Below, one piece after another: positions 40,377 to 47,702 of a stretch of DNA of 64,000 nucleotides. Position 1 is the stretch's first letter; the number at the start of each line of letters is the position of its first letter. A model generated the notes under the pieces. The model did no database searches. It had not been told where the DNA came from and saw only the letters and a list, made by a program, of their open reading frames with translations. Location of the stretch: NCBI RefSeq assembly GCF_019968905.1, contig NZ_CP079946.1:7289356-7353355 (forward strand). The letters are read 5' to 3'. Made by a program: the position numbers and the translations under genes. The stretch comes from Corallococcus sp. EGB. GTDB lineage: Bacteria; Myxococcota; Myxococcia; Myxococcales; Myxococcaceae.

Positions 40377-41572
40377 GGCAGCAACGCCAGGATGCGGGCG
40401 CCCACTTCGCCTTCGATCTCCACCAACTCCGCACGCGCGACCACGCGGTCCCCCACGCGCAGCAGCACGGGGCTGCTCGCGTTCACGTGCAGGGGCAGCA
40501 ACGTGCCCGGCTTCAGCGTTGCCAGCTCCGACAGGGGCAGCTGCAACCGCGTCAGCTCGATCTCCACATCCACCGGGAGCGGCGGCATCGCCTCGCTCCG
40601 CTTGTTCGTCGCCACCATGTCCGACTCCAGTCGGGCCGCGTGCGAGTACACGCTCCCTGTCGAAAAACCTTCCATGCGAAACTCGCCCCGGAGCGCGAAG
40701 CCGCGGGTGATCAACCGCCCCGGGCCCTCCACCCGGCCGTCCCGGAGACGCACGTCCTCGAAGAGCACGACGTCTCCAGCGGACAGCGCGTCCACGGCCG
40801 CGGCCTGCAACGGACTGCGTCCCACGAGGCACCGCGCGGGGATCGATGCGGCCAGCACCTGGGACGCGATGACACCTCCTGACTCCACGGGCAGTTCCTG
40901 AAACGCGGTCTGCACGGCACGGGCGGGCAGCAGCACCCGGCCACCCACCGTCGCGCCCTCCACCGTTGCCGTCAGCAGCACGGCCACATAGGGCTGGCCC
41001 GGGTCGACTCGCGTCAGCACGTCACCGCGCCGCATCGACACCGCGGACAAACGAGGCCCCAGCCTTCGCACCCATTCGCCTTGCCCGCGCATCGCGGCCA
41101 GGGCGGAGAGCAGCAGGTACACCAGCGTGGACTCTTCCAGCCGGGTCAGCTCCGTCACGGGAGCCGGACGCAGTCCCGTCCCCGCCAGCCTCGCCAGCGC
41201 CGCGAAGACCAGCGGGACCTCCAGTTCCACGATGGCGGTGCCCCCGACCGCCGACAGCTCCACCAGCGCGAACACCATTCCCACCGCCAGCTCGCGCTCC
41301 GGCTGGACCGCCGCCTGCACCAGGTGCCCCTCCACCTCGACCGCCGCGCCCAGGTCCCGCGCCAGCGCCGCGCCTACATCGCGCAGGAGCTCCGCGCCCC
41401 ATCGTCCCACCTGAGGCCTCTGTCCCAGCACCAGGTGGGCGCGCGTCAGCCGGCGCGCTCCCGGGCGGAAGGGCCGCGTGGGCTTCTTCGAGGCGCTGGG
41501 GGACCTGACGGGATTCGTTTGCATCCGGGGCTCCGGGACGGCGATGGGCACACGCCCCCTGTGCACGGCCAT
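40373..41572 (-). CDS. sctQ: Type III secretion cytoplasmic ring protein SctQ
   Basis: A 399-residue protein with an N-terminal FliM-like domain and two SpoA domains: the first around residues 255-310 with PARCLVGRSPLQAAAVDALSAGDVVLFE, the second at the C-terminus with LPVDVEIELTRLQLPLSELATLKPGTLLPL. It builds the sorting platform under the export gate and recruits substrates. Start is uncertain: ATG 41572 is chosen on codon bias; ATG 41524 has a better ribosome site and GTG 41665 would lie 12 bases after the previous stop. It is longer than many SctQ proteins (about 300). Confidence 0.85.
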   Translation of the reverse strand: MAVHRGRVPIAVPEPRMQTNPVRSPSASKKPTRPFRPGARRLTRAHLVLGQRPQVGRWGAELLRDVGAALARDLGAAVEVEGHLVQAAVQPERELAVGMVFALVELSAVGGTAIVELEVPLVFAALARLAGTGLRPAPVTELTRLEESTLVYLLLSALAAMRGQGEWVRRLGPRLSAVSMRRGDVLTRVDPGQPYVAVLLTATVEGATVGGRVLLPARAVQTAFQELPVESGGVIASQVLAASIPARCLVGRSPLQAAAVDALSAGDVVLFEDVRLRDGRVEGPGRLITRGFALRGEFRMEGFSTGSVYSHAARLESDMVATNKRSEAMPPLPVDVEIELTRLQLPLSELATLKPGTLLPLHVNASSPVLLRVGDRVVARAELVEIEGEVGARILALLP

Positions 41573-41677
41573 GGCCAGGGGGGCGCCTCGTGGAATCAGG
41601 GGGTTGGCTGGAGGTGGAGGTCCGTCATCGGGATGCCGTGTTCCCGGTTCGGGATGCCTCTCCACGGAAGGACCCGT

Positions 41678-42166
41678 TCAGCGCAGGGCCTCACGGATGC
41701 GCCGCTCCGCCAGGGCGGTCAGGGCCGGCGCGGCGTCTGTTCGCGGTGCGGCCTCTTCCCACTGGGGAAAACGGCTGCGGTGGTACGGCGGAAGGCCTCG
41801 AAGGGCTTCCTGTCGCAGGGCTTCGGGAGCCGCCTCCAGGAAGAGCGCCAGCCTGTTCGCGGCGTCCGCTCGCTCGCCGAACTCCACCGCCACCTTGGCC
41901 TGCCGCTGCGCGGAGGGCATGGCGGCGAGGCGCTCCAGATGGCGCAGCGCCCTTCCGGCTTCGGCATCCACCAGTCCTCCCAGCAGCTCCGCGGCACGCT
42001 CCTTCGCCAGCACGCAGACGACCAGCGCGATGCGCTCCAGGGGCAGGGACAACGCAGGCAGCGTGACGTCCGCCACCGTGGCCCTCGGCACTTCCTTCTT
42101 CGCGGGCAGGAGCTTCCGGGCCATGCGCAGCGCCCGTCCCACGCGTGTGGTTTCCATGGCACCCAT
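41678..42166 (-). CDS. FliG N-domain-like protein of the type III operon
   Basis: A 162-residue cytoplasmic protein. The middle part (LERIALVVCVLAKERAAELLGGL, then ALRHLERLAAMPSAQRQAKVAVEF) follows the FliG N-terminal pattern (KAAILLisLG-AA-iLk-L-eeEve-l--ei-rl), which binds the FliF ring in flagella. No FliG middle or C-terminal torque domain is present. It follows sctJ by seven bases, the same order as fliF-fliG. The alternative is an SctK-type accessory protein, also a platform component. Two ATG codons, 42166 and 42157, are possible. Fold similarity is by eye only. Confidence 0.6.
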   Translation of the reverse strand: MGAMETTRVGRALRMARKLLPAKKEVPRATVADVTLPALSLPLERIALVVCVLAKERAAELLGGLVDAEAGRALRHLERLAAMPSAQRQAKVAVEFGERADAANRLALFLEAAPEALRQEALRGLPPYHRSRFPQWEEAAPRTDAAPALTALAERRIREALR

Positions 42167-42173
42167 GGCGTGC

Positions 42174-42989
42174 TCAGGCCAGCTTGCGCGAGGGGCCCGG
42201 CGTCACCACCGGACGCGCGGGGGTGGGCGGCGCGGGCGGCGCCGCGGGAGGCTGCTGCGCCAGGGCCTGGTAGTGCCGCCAGCGCAGCGTCGTCCAGACG
42301 AGCGCCCCGGACAGCCCCGTCACCAGCACTCCCAACAGGGCGAGCAGGACGCGCAACCGCAGAGGGACGGGCCCGCCCCTGGGCGAGGGTGTCTCCACGT
42401 GCGTCGTCACCTCGTCCACCAGCAGCGACACCGCCTCCGGTGACAGCCCCTCCACGCCTCCCGCGAGGAGCTCGCGCAACGTGTCCGCCGACTTGCGCAC
42501 GCGCGCCGCTTGGCCGGGCGCCGTGCGAAGCATGGCCGAGGCCTTCGAAGGCGTGGGGGCCTGCCCCGGCCTCGGAGGAGGAGGAACCACCAGGTGCACG
42601 CGCGCCAGCAGCACGCCGTCCACCGTCTGGAGCGTCTTCTCCAGCTCGCGCTCCATGCCCCGGACGCGGCAGACCTGCTCCTCCAGCGGCGAGCGCACGA
42701 GCCCGCTTCCGCCAAACACGTCGCAGCCCGCCTCCGCGGCGAGCCGGGGCAGCCCCAGCTCCGACAGGATGCGCACCGCGTCCGAGGACTGCGCGTCGGC
42801 CACCTCGATGGCCCAGGTGGGTTTCTTGCCCGGCTCGGGCACCTTGCGCGCGTCGAGCCCCCGCTCGACGAGCACCGTCTGCAGCTCGTTGGCCTGACGC
42901 TCGTCGAGGCCGTGCTGGATGCGCTCCCGGCACGCGGTAGCGCCCAGGAGCAGGAGGACACAGAGACAACGAAGGGGAGCGGAACGCAT
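42174..42989 (-). CDS. sctJ: Type III secretion inner ring lipoprotein SctJ
   Basis: A 271-residue lipoprotein of the YscJ/HrcJ/FliF family. Signal MRSAPLRCLCVLLLLGATAC with lipid cysteine at 20, ring-building domains RBM1 (residues 24-75, LDERQANELQTVLVERGLDA) and RBM2 (about 100-190, GMERELEKTLQTVDGVLLARVHLVVP), a membrane helix near 215-240 and a Pro/Ala cytoplasmic tail. It forms the inner-membrane ring around the export gate. The signal is a clear injectisome-type feature; FliF has no lipid anchor. It starts after sctI with a short gap and leads into the FliG-like gene. Confidence 0.92.
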   Translation of the reverse strand: MRSAPLRCLCVLLLLGATACRERIQHGLDERQANELQTVLVERGLDARKVPEPGKKPTWAIEVADAQSSDAVRILSELGLPRLAAEAGCDVFGGSGLVRSPLEEQVCRVRGMERELEKTLQTVDGVLLARVHLVVPPPPRPGQAPTPSKASAMLRTAPGQAARVRKSADTLRELLAGGVEGLSPEAVSLLVDEVTTHVETPSPRGGPVPLRLRVLLALLGVLVTGLSGALVWTTLRWRHYQALAQQPPAAPPAPPTPARPVVTPGPSRKLA

Positions 42990-43004
42990 GGAACGAAGGA
43001 CTCC

Positions 43005-43493
43005 TCACACCTGGGTCTGGAGGACCTGCTTGACGCCGCCGGTGGCCTTCTCGACGACCTTGCCGGCGAGATCGAGCTCCTGACTGGCGCGGTAGACGTG
43101 GGCCTGGAGCGAGAGCAACTCCGAGGGACTGAACGTGCGGCCGGACTCGGCGAGCTTCAGGATGTGGTCCAGCCGCTGCTGCGCCTGCCCCACCCGGTCC
43201 AACATCTCCACCGCCTGCTGGCTGCGCGCCGCCTGGACCGAATCCACGCGCGCGCCCGGCTTCACCTCCGCGCAGCCCGCCTTCGCCCGCTCCACGCCCT
43301 CCGCCCGCGAGGTGCCCGCGGGGGCTTCGGTGGGCGTGCGCACCGGCTTCGGCGGCCCCTCCGTGGTCACAGGCACCGGACGCGACGAGGGCGCGCGCAC
43401 GCCGTCCAGCACCTTGCCGAAGCGCTCCCTTCCGGACTCCACCGCGGGCGAAGCCCCCGCACCGCCCACGGCTCCCAACTTGTCGATGGCCAT
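43005..43493 (-). CDS. sctI: Type III secretion inner rod protein SctI
   Basis: A 162-residue protein. The first 90 residues are Pro/Ala/Arg-rich and disordered. The C-terminal 60 match the SctI/YscI/HrpB pattern: SPSELLSLQAHVYRASQELD, then AGKVVEKATGGVKQVLQTQ with the KV--KAT-G--QLL--Q signature. It would form the adaptor linking export gate and needle. It lies directly before sctJ, as in many injectisome operons. The N-terminal part is longer than usual. Confidence 0.85.
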   Translation of the reverse strand: MAIDKLGAVGGAGASPAVESGRERFGKVLDGVRAPSSRPVPVTTEGPPKPVRTPTEAPAGTSRAEGVERAKAGCAEVKPGARVDSVQAARSQQAVEMLDRVGQAQQRLDHILKLAESGRTFSPSELLSLQAHVYRASQELDLAGKVVEKATGGVKQVLQTQV

Positions 43494-43505
43494 CGCGAAC
43501 GCGCC

Positions 43506-43988
43506 TCAGCGGATGTTGTTGATGGCGGCCTTCGCCGAGTCGTGGCGGACCTTCATGATGTTGGAGATGGCGTTGTGCTCGCGGCTCTCCTTCTGCATCT
43601 CGTTCTGGAGCGACAGGTAGGCCACGTTGAACTTCTGGCCGTCCTCGGCCATCAGCTTCTGCGCCTCCAGCAGGTCCCACGCGTCGCCCTTCCCCGTCGA
43701 AGCCGCCAGGCCCGCCGTGCTCGCGCGCGCCGACATCGCGGAGGCGCCGCCCGCCGCCGGCACCGACGACACCGCCTCCACCGGCACCGCCGCGGACACC
43801 GTCCCGCTCAGCGAGGACACCACCGCGCTGGAGATGGGGCCTGACGGCAACATGCCCCCCACGAGCCCCGCGCCCGTGCGCACCACTTCTCGCGCCGCTC
43901 GCGCCAGCGTGGGGCCGAACTCCGTCTTCGGCGTCTGGCGCTCGATGGACGGGGCGATGCTCAACGACGGGATGCGACGGTCTTCCAA
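43506..43988 (-). CDS. Needle-like (SctF/SctI) protein with long N-terminal part
   Basis: A 160-residue protein, first gene of the type III operon. The C-terminal ~40 residues (about 118-160) resemble needle subunits: HNAISNIMKVRHDSAKAAIN followed by NIR aligns at about 11 of 22 positions with the C-terminus of PrgI of Salmonella as I recall it, including the final Arg. Normal needle proteins are about 80 residues; the first ~100 here are Ala/Ser/Val-rich with an unknown role. TTG 43988 is chosen because GGAGG lies six bases upstream and a sigma-54-like -24 element would place the transcript start after the next ATG (44024). A second rod protein is the alternative. Confidence 0.65.
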   Translation of the reverse strand: MEDRRIPSLSIAPSIERQTPKTEFGPTLARAAREVVRTGAGLVGGMLPSGPISSAVVSSLSGTVSAAVPVEAVSSVPAAGGASAMSARASTAGLAASTGKGDAWDLLEAQKLMAEDGQKFNVAYLSLQNEMQKESREHNAISNIMKVRHDSAKAAINNIR

Positions 43989-44026
43989 GAGGTGCCTCCG
44001 GCAGGGATTCGCCGGGGCTGCCATCC

Positions 44027-44040
44027 ACCGTCCGTGCCAA
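44027..44040 (-). promoter_or_regulatory. Possible sigma-54 promoter for the type III operon
   Basis: On the minus strand a perfect TTGGCACG (44040-44033) is followed ten bases after its GG by GG instead of the expected GC of the -12 box, so the -12 element is degenerate. If used, transcription would begin near 44014, just before the GGAGG of the TTG-initiated first gene. No other promoter stands out in the 44-44.2 kb divergent region. Confidence 0.35.
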
Positions 44041-44215
44041 GGGCCAACTCCTTGAAACGACAGGGACACATCCCTTCGCTTCAGCGCGAGGCGTCTCGCG
44101 TGCGCGGGCGCCAGGTCCACGGCGCGGGACGGCGGACGAAAACCCGAAAACTTGCCAGTGCTCCAACCTGCCTCAGAGTTGTCGCGTCCTGTCGCACGTG
44201 AAGGTGAGTCCCCCG

Positions 44216-44548
44216 ATGATGAACCCCTCCAACGGCCCCCGTCCGAACGAGCGCGAGCGCTACCACCCGCGCGTCGAAGCCCGGCTCCAGGTCAAGGTGC
44301 TCCTGTCGGGCCGCACCGTGACCGCGCAGGCTCGCGACATCTCCATGAACGGCCTGTTCCTCCAGGCCCACCCCGCGGACACGCAGCGCGCGCTCACCAT
44401 CGCCCTGCCGCTGCCGGGCGACCGCGAGCTCGTCACCATGTGCACCATCCGCCGCCGGGAGGTGGACGGCGTCGCGCTGGAGTTCGGCGAGCTGGACTGG
44501 GACGACCTCATCGCCCTCGCCCGCTTCCTCCACCCGCACCTGCCGTAA
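44216..44548 (+). CDS. PilZ domain protein
   Basis: A 110-residue single-domain PilZ protein and likely c-di-GMP receptor. ERYHPRVEARL holds the RxxxR element near residue 17 and ARDISMNGLFLQ the D-S--G element. Residues after 60 complete the beta barrel (TMCTIRRREVDGVALEF). It is transcribed away from the type III operon; the intergenic region may carry shared control. ATG 44216 follows AAGGTGAG at eight bases; GTG 44198 is less likely. Convergent with the response regulator, 17 bases apart. Confidence 0.85.
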   Translation: MMNPSNGPRPNERERYHPRVEARLQVKVLLSGRTVTAQARDISMNGLFLQAHPADTQRALTIALPLPGDRELVTMCTIRRREVDGVALEFGELDWDDLIALARFLHPHLP

Positions 44549-44565
44549 GCGCCTCCGGTGGAGCG

Positions 44566-44967
44566 TCAGTCCGCGGCCGAGCGGGCCGCGCGCAGCCGCT
44601 CCACCAGGTTCATCAGCTCCGCGCCGCGGAAGGGCTTGTGGATGTACCCGTCCGCGCCCGCCTGCGTCGCGCTCTCCACGTCCGCCTTCTTCGCCTTCGC
44701 GGTGAGCATGTAGAGCGGCACCTTCGCCGTGGCCGGGTCGCTCTTCAGGATGCGACACACGGAGACGCCGTCCAGCTGCGGCAGCACCACGTCCATCAGG
44801 ATGAGGTGGAAGGTCCGGTCCCGGGCCAGCTTCAGGCCTTCAATGCCATTGGCCGCGCAGACCACGTCCACCGTGCCGTCGCTCAACATGGAGCGCACCA
44901 GCTCGCGGATGACGGGCTCGTCCTCGACGAGGAGGATGTGAAAGGGCGCCTGCGCGTTGCCAGCCAT
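44566..44967 (-). CDS. Single-domain response regulator
   Basis: A 133-residue CheY-like receiver without output domain. Acidic pair in LLVEDEPVIRELV, phosphoryl-accepting Asp in LILMDVVLPQLDG at about residue 60, Thr in LTAKAKK and Lys in YIHKPFRG are all present, so it should be phosphorylated. No kinase is adjacent. It lies 133 bases from the last gene of the Bat operon and opposite the PilZ gene, so its partner is not visible. Confidence 0.9.
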   Translation of the reverse strand: MAGNAQAPFHILLVEDEPVIRELVRSMLSDGTVDVVCAANGIEGLKLARDRTFHLILMDVVLPQLDGVSVCRILKSDPATAKVPLYMLTAKAKKADVESATQAGADGYIHKPFRGAELMNLVERLRAARSAAD

Positions 44968-45099
44968 GGTTTCCCCGGGGGCCCCTCGTAGGCCATTGCC
45001 CTGGCGACGTCCAGCGAAGCGACGCCTCCCTGCCGCTCCTCTGTACGAAAGCGGTCCGCTGCTGGATTCCTCCACGGGCGGGGGTCGTTCCGGCCCCGC

Positions 45100-45825
45100 C
45101 TAGATTTCGGAGACGCCGTCGCGCTCGGCCCAGCCCTCCAGGCCGTTGGGCAGGCGGATGCGCACGTACTTCCCCGTCTCCTCCAGGAGCTGCACCTTCA
45201 GGCCGGCGTGCACCTCGAAGAGGGAGCGCCCCTCCGAGCGCGGCAGCTCCCTCGCCACCAGCGTAGGCGACAGCACCACGGCCTCATGCACGTTCTGGTG
45301 CACCCAGATGTGCGCGGCCAGGAGCAGCGCCGCCGGCACCGCGGCCGTGAGGCAGAGGCCCGCCACCACCGCCACCACCGTGCGGCGCATGGCGGGGAAG
45401 AGGCGCCGGAAGAGCAGCAGCGCGAAGCCCACCAGCCACGCGACGAAGAAGACCCACGTCACGGCCTCGCCGTCCGTCGCGGCCGCCAGCCGGGGAAGGA
45501 AGGCCTCGTCCGCGGAGGCGCCCACGACCTTGTCCACCTGCCGCGCGCGCGCCAGGGCCAGGTTGGCCTCCAGGTCCGCGGCGCGTCCGCCCTGCTTCCG
45601 GGCCTGCTCCAGCGCCAGCACCGCGCGGCCCAGGTCGCCCCGGGCCAGGTGCGTGGTGCCCAGGTTGTAGAGCACGTCGGGCCCGCCGAAGCCGTGGGCC
45701 AGGAGCTTCTCGTAGTGGGCCTGCGCGGTGGCGTAGTCCTCGCGCCCGTACGCGTCGTTGGCCTGCTGGAAGACGGCCTCCGCCTCCTCGGCGGTGTAGT
45801 AGCCCTGCGTCGACGCGTCGCTCAT
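45100..45825 (-). CDS. TPR and SH3-like membrane protein (BatE-like)
   Basis: A 241-residue protein ending the Bat operon. Residues about 8-85 form two TPR units (AEAVFQQANDAYGREDYATAQ and PDVLYNLGTTHLARGDLGRA). Two membrane helices at about 120-170 follow, then an SH3-like domain (HAGLKVQLLEETGKYVRIRL, then GWAERDGV). This order matches BatE of Bacteroides. It starts on the last base of the batD stop (TGATG). It probably assembles with the von Willebrand proteins in the inner membrane. Confidence 0.8.
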   Translation of the reverse strand: MSDASTQGYYTAEEAEAVFQQANDAYGREDYATAQAHYEKLLAHGFGGPDVLYNLGTTHLARGDLGRAVLALEQARKQGGRAADLEANLALARARQVDKVVGASADEAFLPRLAAATDGEAVTWVFFVAWLVGFALLLFRRLFPAMRRTVVAVVAGLCLTAAVPAALLLAAHIWVHQNVHEAVVLSPTLVARELPRSEGRSLFEVHAGLKVQLLEETGKYVRIRLPNGLEGWAERDGVSEI

Positions 45826-47702
45826 CACGCCCACCCTTCCATCACCGCCGCCGCCGTCGCCAGCACCTTGCGCCGCTCCCCCGGCTCCACCCCGCCGCCG
45901 TAGCGGCCCAGGTCGCACGCCTCCAGCACGAAGAGCACGCGCGAGCGCCGCTCCGCGTCCACGCCCGCCGCCGCCAGCTTCTCGCCCAGCGCCTCGCGCG
46001 TCAGCCCGCCGACGGGGAAGCCCAGCTGCGCCTCCAGGAAGCCCGTCATGGCCCGCTCCACCTCCACGTAGAACGCGCCCGCGTCCGCCCCCGCCTTGAG
46101 CTTCTCCGCTTCCGCCAACCGCTTGCGCGCGGCCTTCGCCTGCTGACGGCTCCGGCCCGCCTCCGAGCGGGTGGCCAGCCGGCCGCGCATGCCGCCCACG
46201 AACGCCACGCCCGCCAGCAGGCCCAGCGGCGCCAGCACGCCCGCGACGAAGAAGGGCCGCATCCACACGGGCTGCGACGGCCCCACGAAGTGCGCCTGCG
46301 CGCGCACCGGACGCAGGCCTCCGGTGGTGAGCACGTTCTTCTGCTCGTTGGCCGCGTCCGCCACCTGCGACGGCGTCATCGTCGACGGCAGCGACGACAC
46401 GCCGCCCGCGCCCGCCTCCACCGTGACGGTCACCGGGTCCGTGCGCGCCACCTCGTACTGGCGCCGCACGGGGTCGAAGTAGGGGAAGCGCAGCTCCGGC
46501 AGCGTGAAGGTGCCCGTGCGCTGCGGCATCACCAGGTACTCCACCACGCGGCGGCCCTGGATGCGGTTGCGGTTGGGCGCGAGCTTGTCCGTCGTCGTCG
46601 GCTCGTAGATTTTCAGCGAGGCCGGGCCGGTGAGCTTGGGCGGGGTGACGTTCTTCACGTTGCCCTGCCCCTCCAGGATGACCTTCACCGTGATGGGCTG
46701 GCCCAGCTCCACGCGCGTCTGCGACATGTCCAGCGACATGCGCCACGAGCCCACGTTCGCGTTGGACATGTTCGGCGGCGCGCCGTTCGGCAGCGGGCGC
46801 ACCTTCACCTTCAGGCCGTTGGAGACGCGGTGCACGCGGTGGCCCGCGAAGAGGAAGCCCGTGGTGATGTCCGCCTCCGCCGGGGTGATGAGCAGCGTGC
46901 CGGACTTCACCGGGAAGAGCGCGCGGCGGCGCAGCAGGTAGGCGCGGTAGGGAATGCCGTCCACGACCTTCTGCTCGCCCGTGAGCTGCGTGGGGCTCTC
47001 CACCTCCTCCGTCCAGAAGCCCTCCAGCTTCGGCATCGTCACGGCGTCCACGCTGGACAGGTCCACGCGCGAGTAGATGTAGAGCGACAGCGTGGCCTGC
47101 TCGCCCACGTAGAGGTCGTCGCGGTCCAGGCTCGCGCGCAGGAACAGGTCCGAGTCCCCGCGCGGAATCACCGGCTCGTCGTCCCTCAGGTCGGAGTCGT
47201 CGTCCCCGAACGGATCCGGCATGTTGCGGAAGTTGCGGAACGGATCCGGCAGCTGCGGCCGGCCGCCCTGCTGCGCCTGGGGCGCGTTGCCCGCGCGGCC
47301 CTCGCGAACGGTCATCGGCACGGGGTCCGTGCGGTACGTGCGCCCGCCCGCGGTGAGCGTCGCGGGCGGAATGGTGAGCTTGCCCGCGCGCAGCGGACGC
47401 ATCAGCAGCTCGTGGCGGGTGATGTCCTGGATGACGGCGGGGCCGCCGCCGGACAGCGAGATGGAGCGCTGGCTGCCGCGCGACGAGGAGAGCACCTCGA
47501 AGTCGTTGGACTCGGGCAGGCGCACCTGGGCGTTGGACGGCGCGTCCACCACCACCACGGTGAGCCGGAAGGTGTCGTCGGTGCCCACCTCGTTGCGGTC
47601 CACCGTCTGGTAGAACTCGATGTCCGCCGCCCACGCCGGCGCCGTGGCGAGGAGGGCGAGCACGGCGAGCAGCGCCGTGCGACCGCTACCAGTCCTTCTC
47701 AT
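45825..47702 (-). CDS. batD: BatD family protein
   Basis: A 625-residue protein: signal peptide (MRRTGSGRTALLAVLALLA, cleaved after AWA), several beta-sandwich repeats outside (DRNEVGTDDTFRLTVVVVDA, then SLDRDDLYVGEQATLSLYIY and SQTRVELGQPITVKVILEGQG), a membrane helix near residue 485 and a cytoplasmic tail with a coiled stretch. It matches BatD ('oxygen tolerance'), a periplasmic scaffold of the Bat complex. Acidic stretch DPFGDDDSDLRDDEPV near 165. Overlaps the preceding TPR gene by 17 bases. Confidence 0.88.
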   Translation of the reverse strand: MRRTGSGRTALLAVLALLATAPAWAADIEFYQTVDRNEVGTDDTFRLTVVVVDAPSNAQVRLPESNDFEVLSSSRGSQRSISLSGGGPAVIQDITRHELLMRPLRAGKLTIPPATLTAGGRTYRTDPVPMTVREGRAGNAPQAQQGGRPQLPDPFRNFRNMPDPFGDDDSDLRDDEPVIPRGDSDLFLRASLDRDDLYVGEQATLSLYIYSRVDLSSVDAVTMPKLEGFWTEEVESPTQLTGEQKVVDGIPYRAYLLRRRALFPVKSGTLLITPAEADITTGFLFAGHRVHRVSNGLKVKVRPLPNGAPPNMSNANVGSWRMSLDMSQTRVELGQPITVKVILEGQGNVKNVTPPKLTGPASLKIYEPTTTDKLAPNRNRIQGRRVVEYLVMPQRTGTFTLPELRFPYFDPVRRQYEVARTDPVTVTVEAGAGGVSSLPSTMTPSQVADAANEQKNVLTTGGLRPVRAQAHFVGPSQPVWMRPFFVAGVLAPLGLLAGVAFVGGMRGRLATRSEAGRSRQQAKAARKRLAEAEKLKAGADAGAFYVEVERAMTGFLEAQLGFPVGGLTREALGEKLAAAGVDAERRSRVLFVLEACDLGRYGGGVEPGERRKVLATAAAVMEGWA

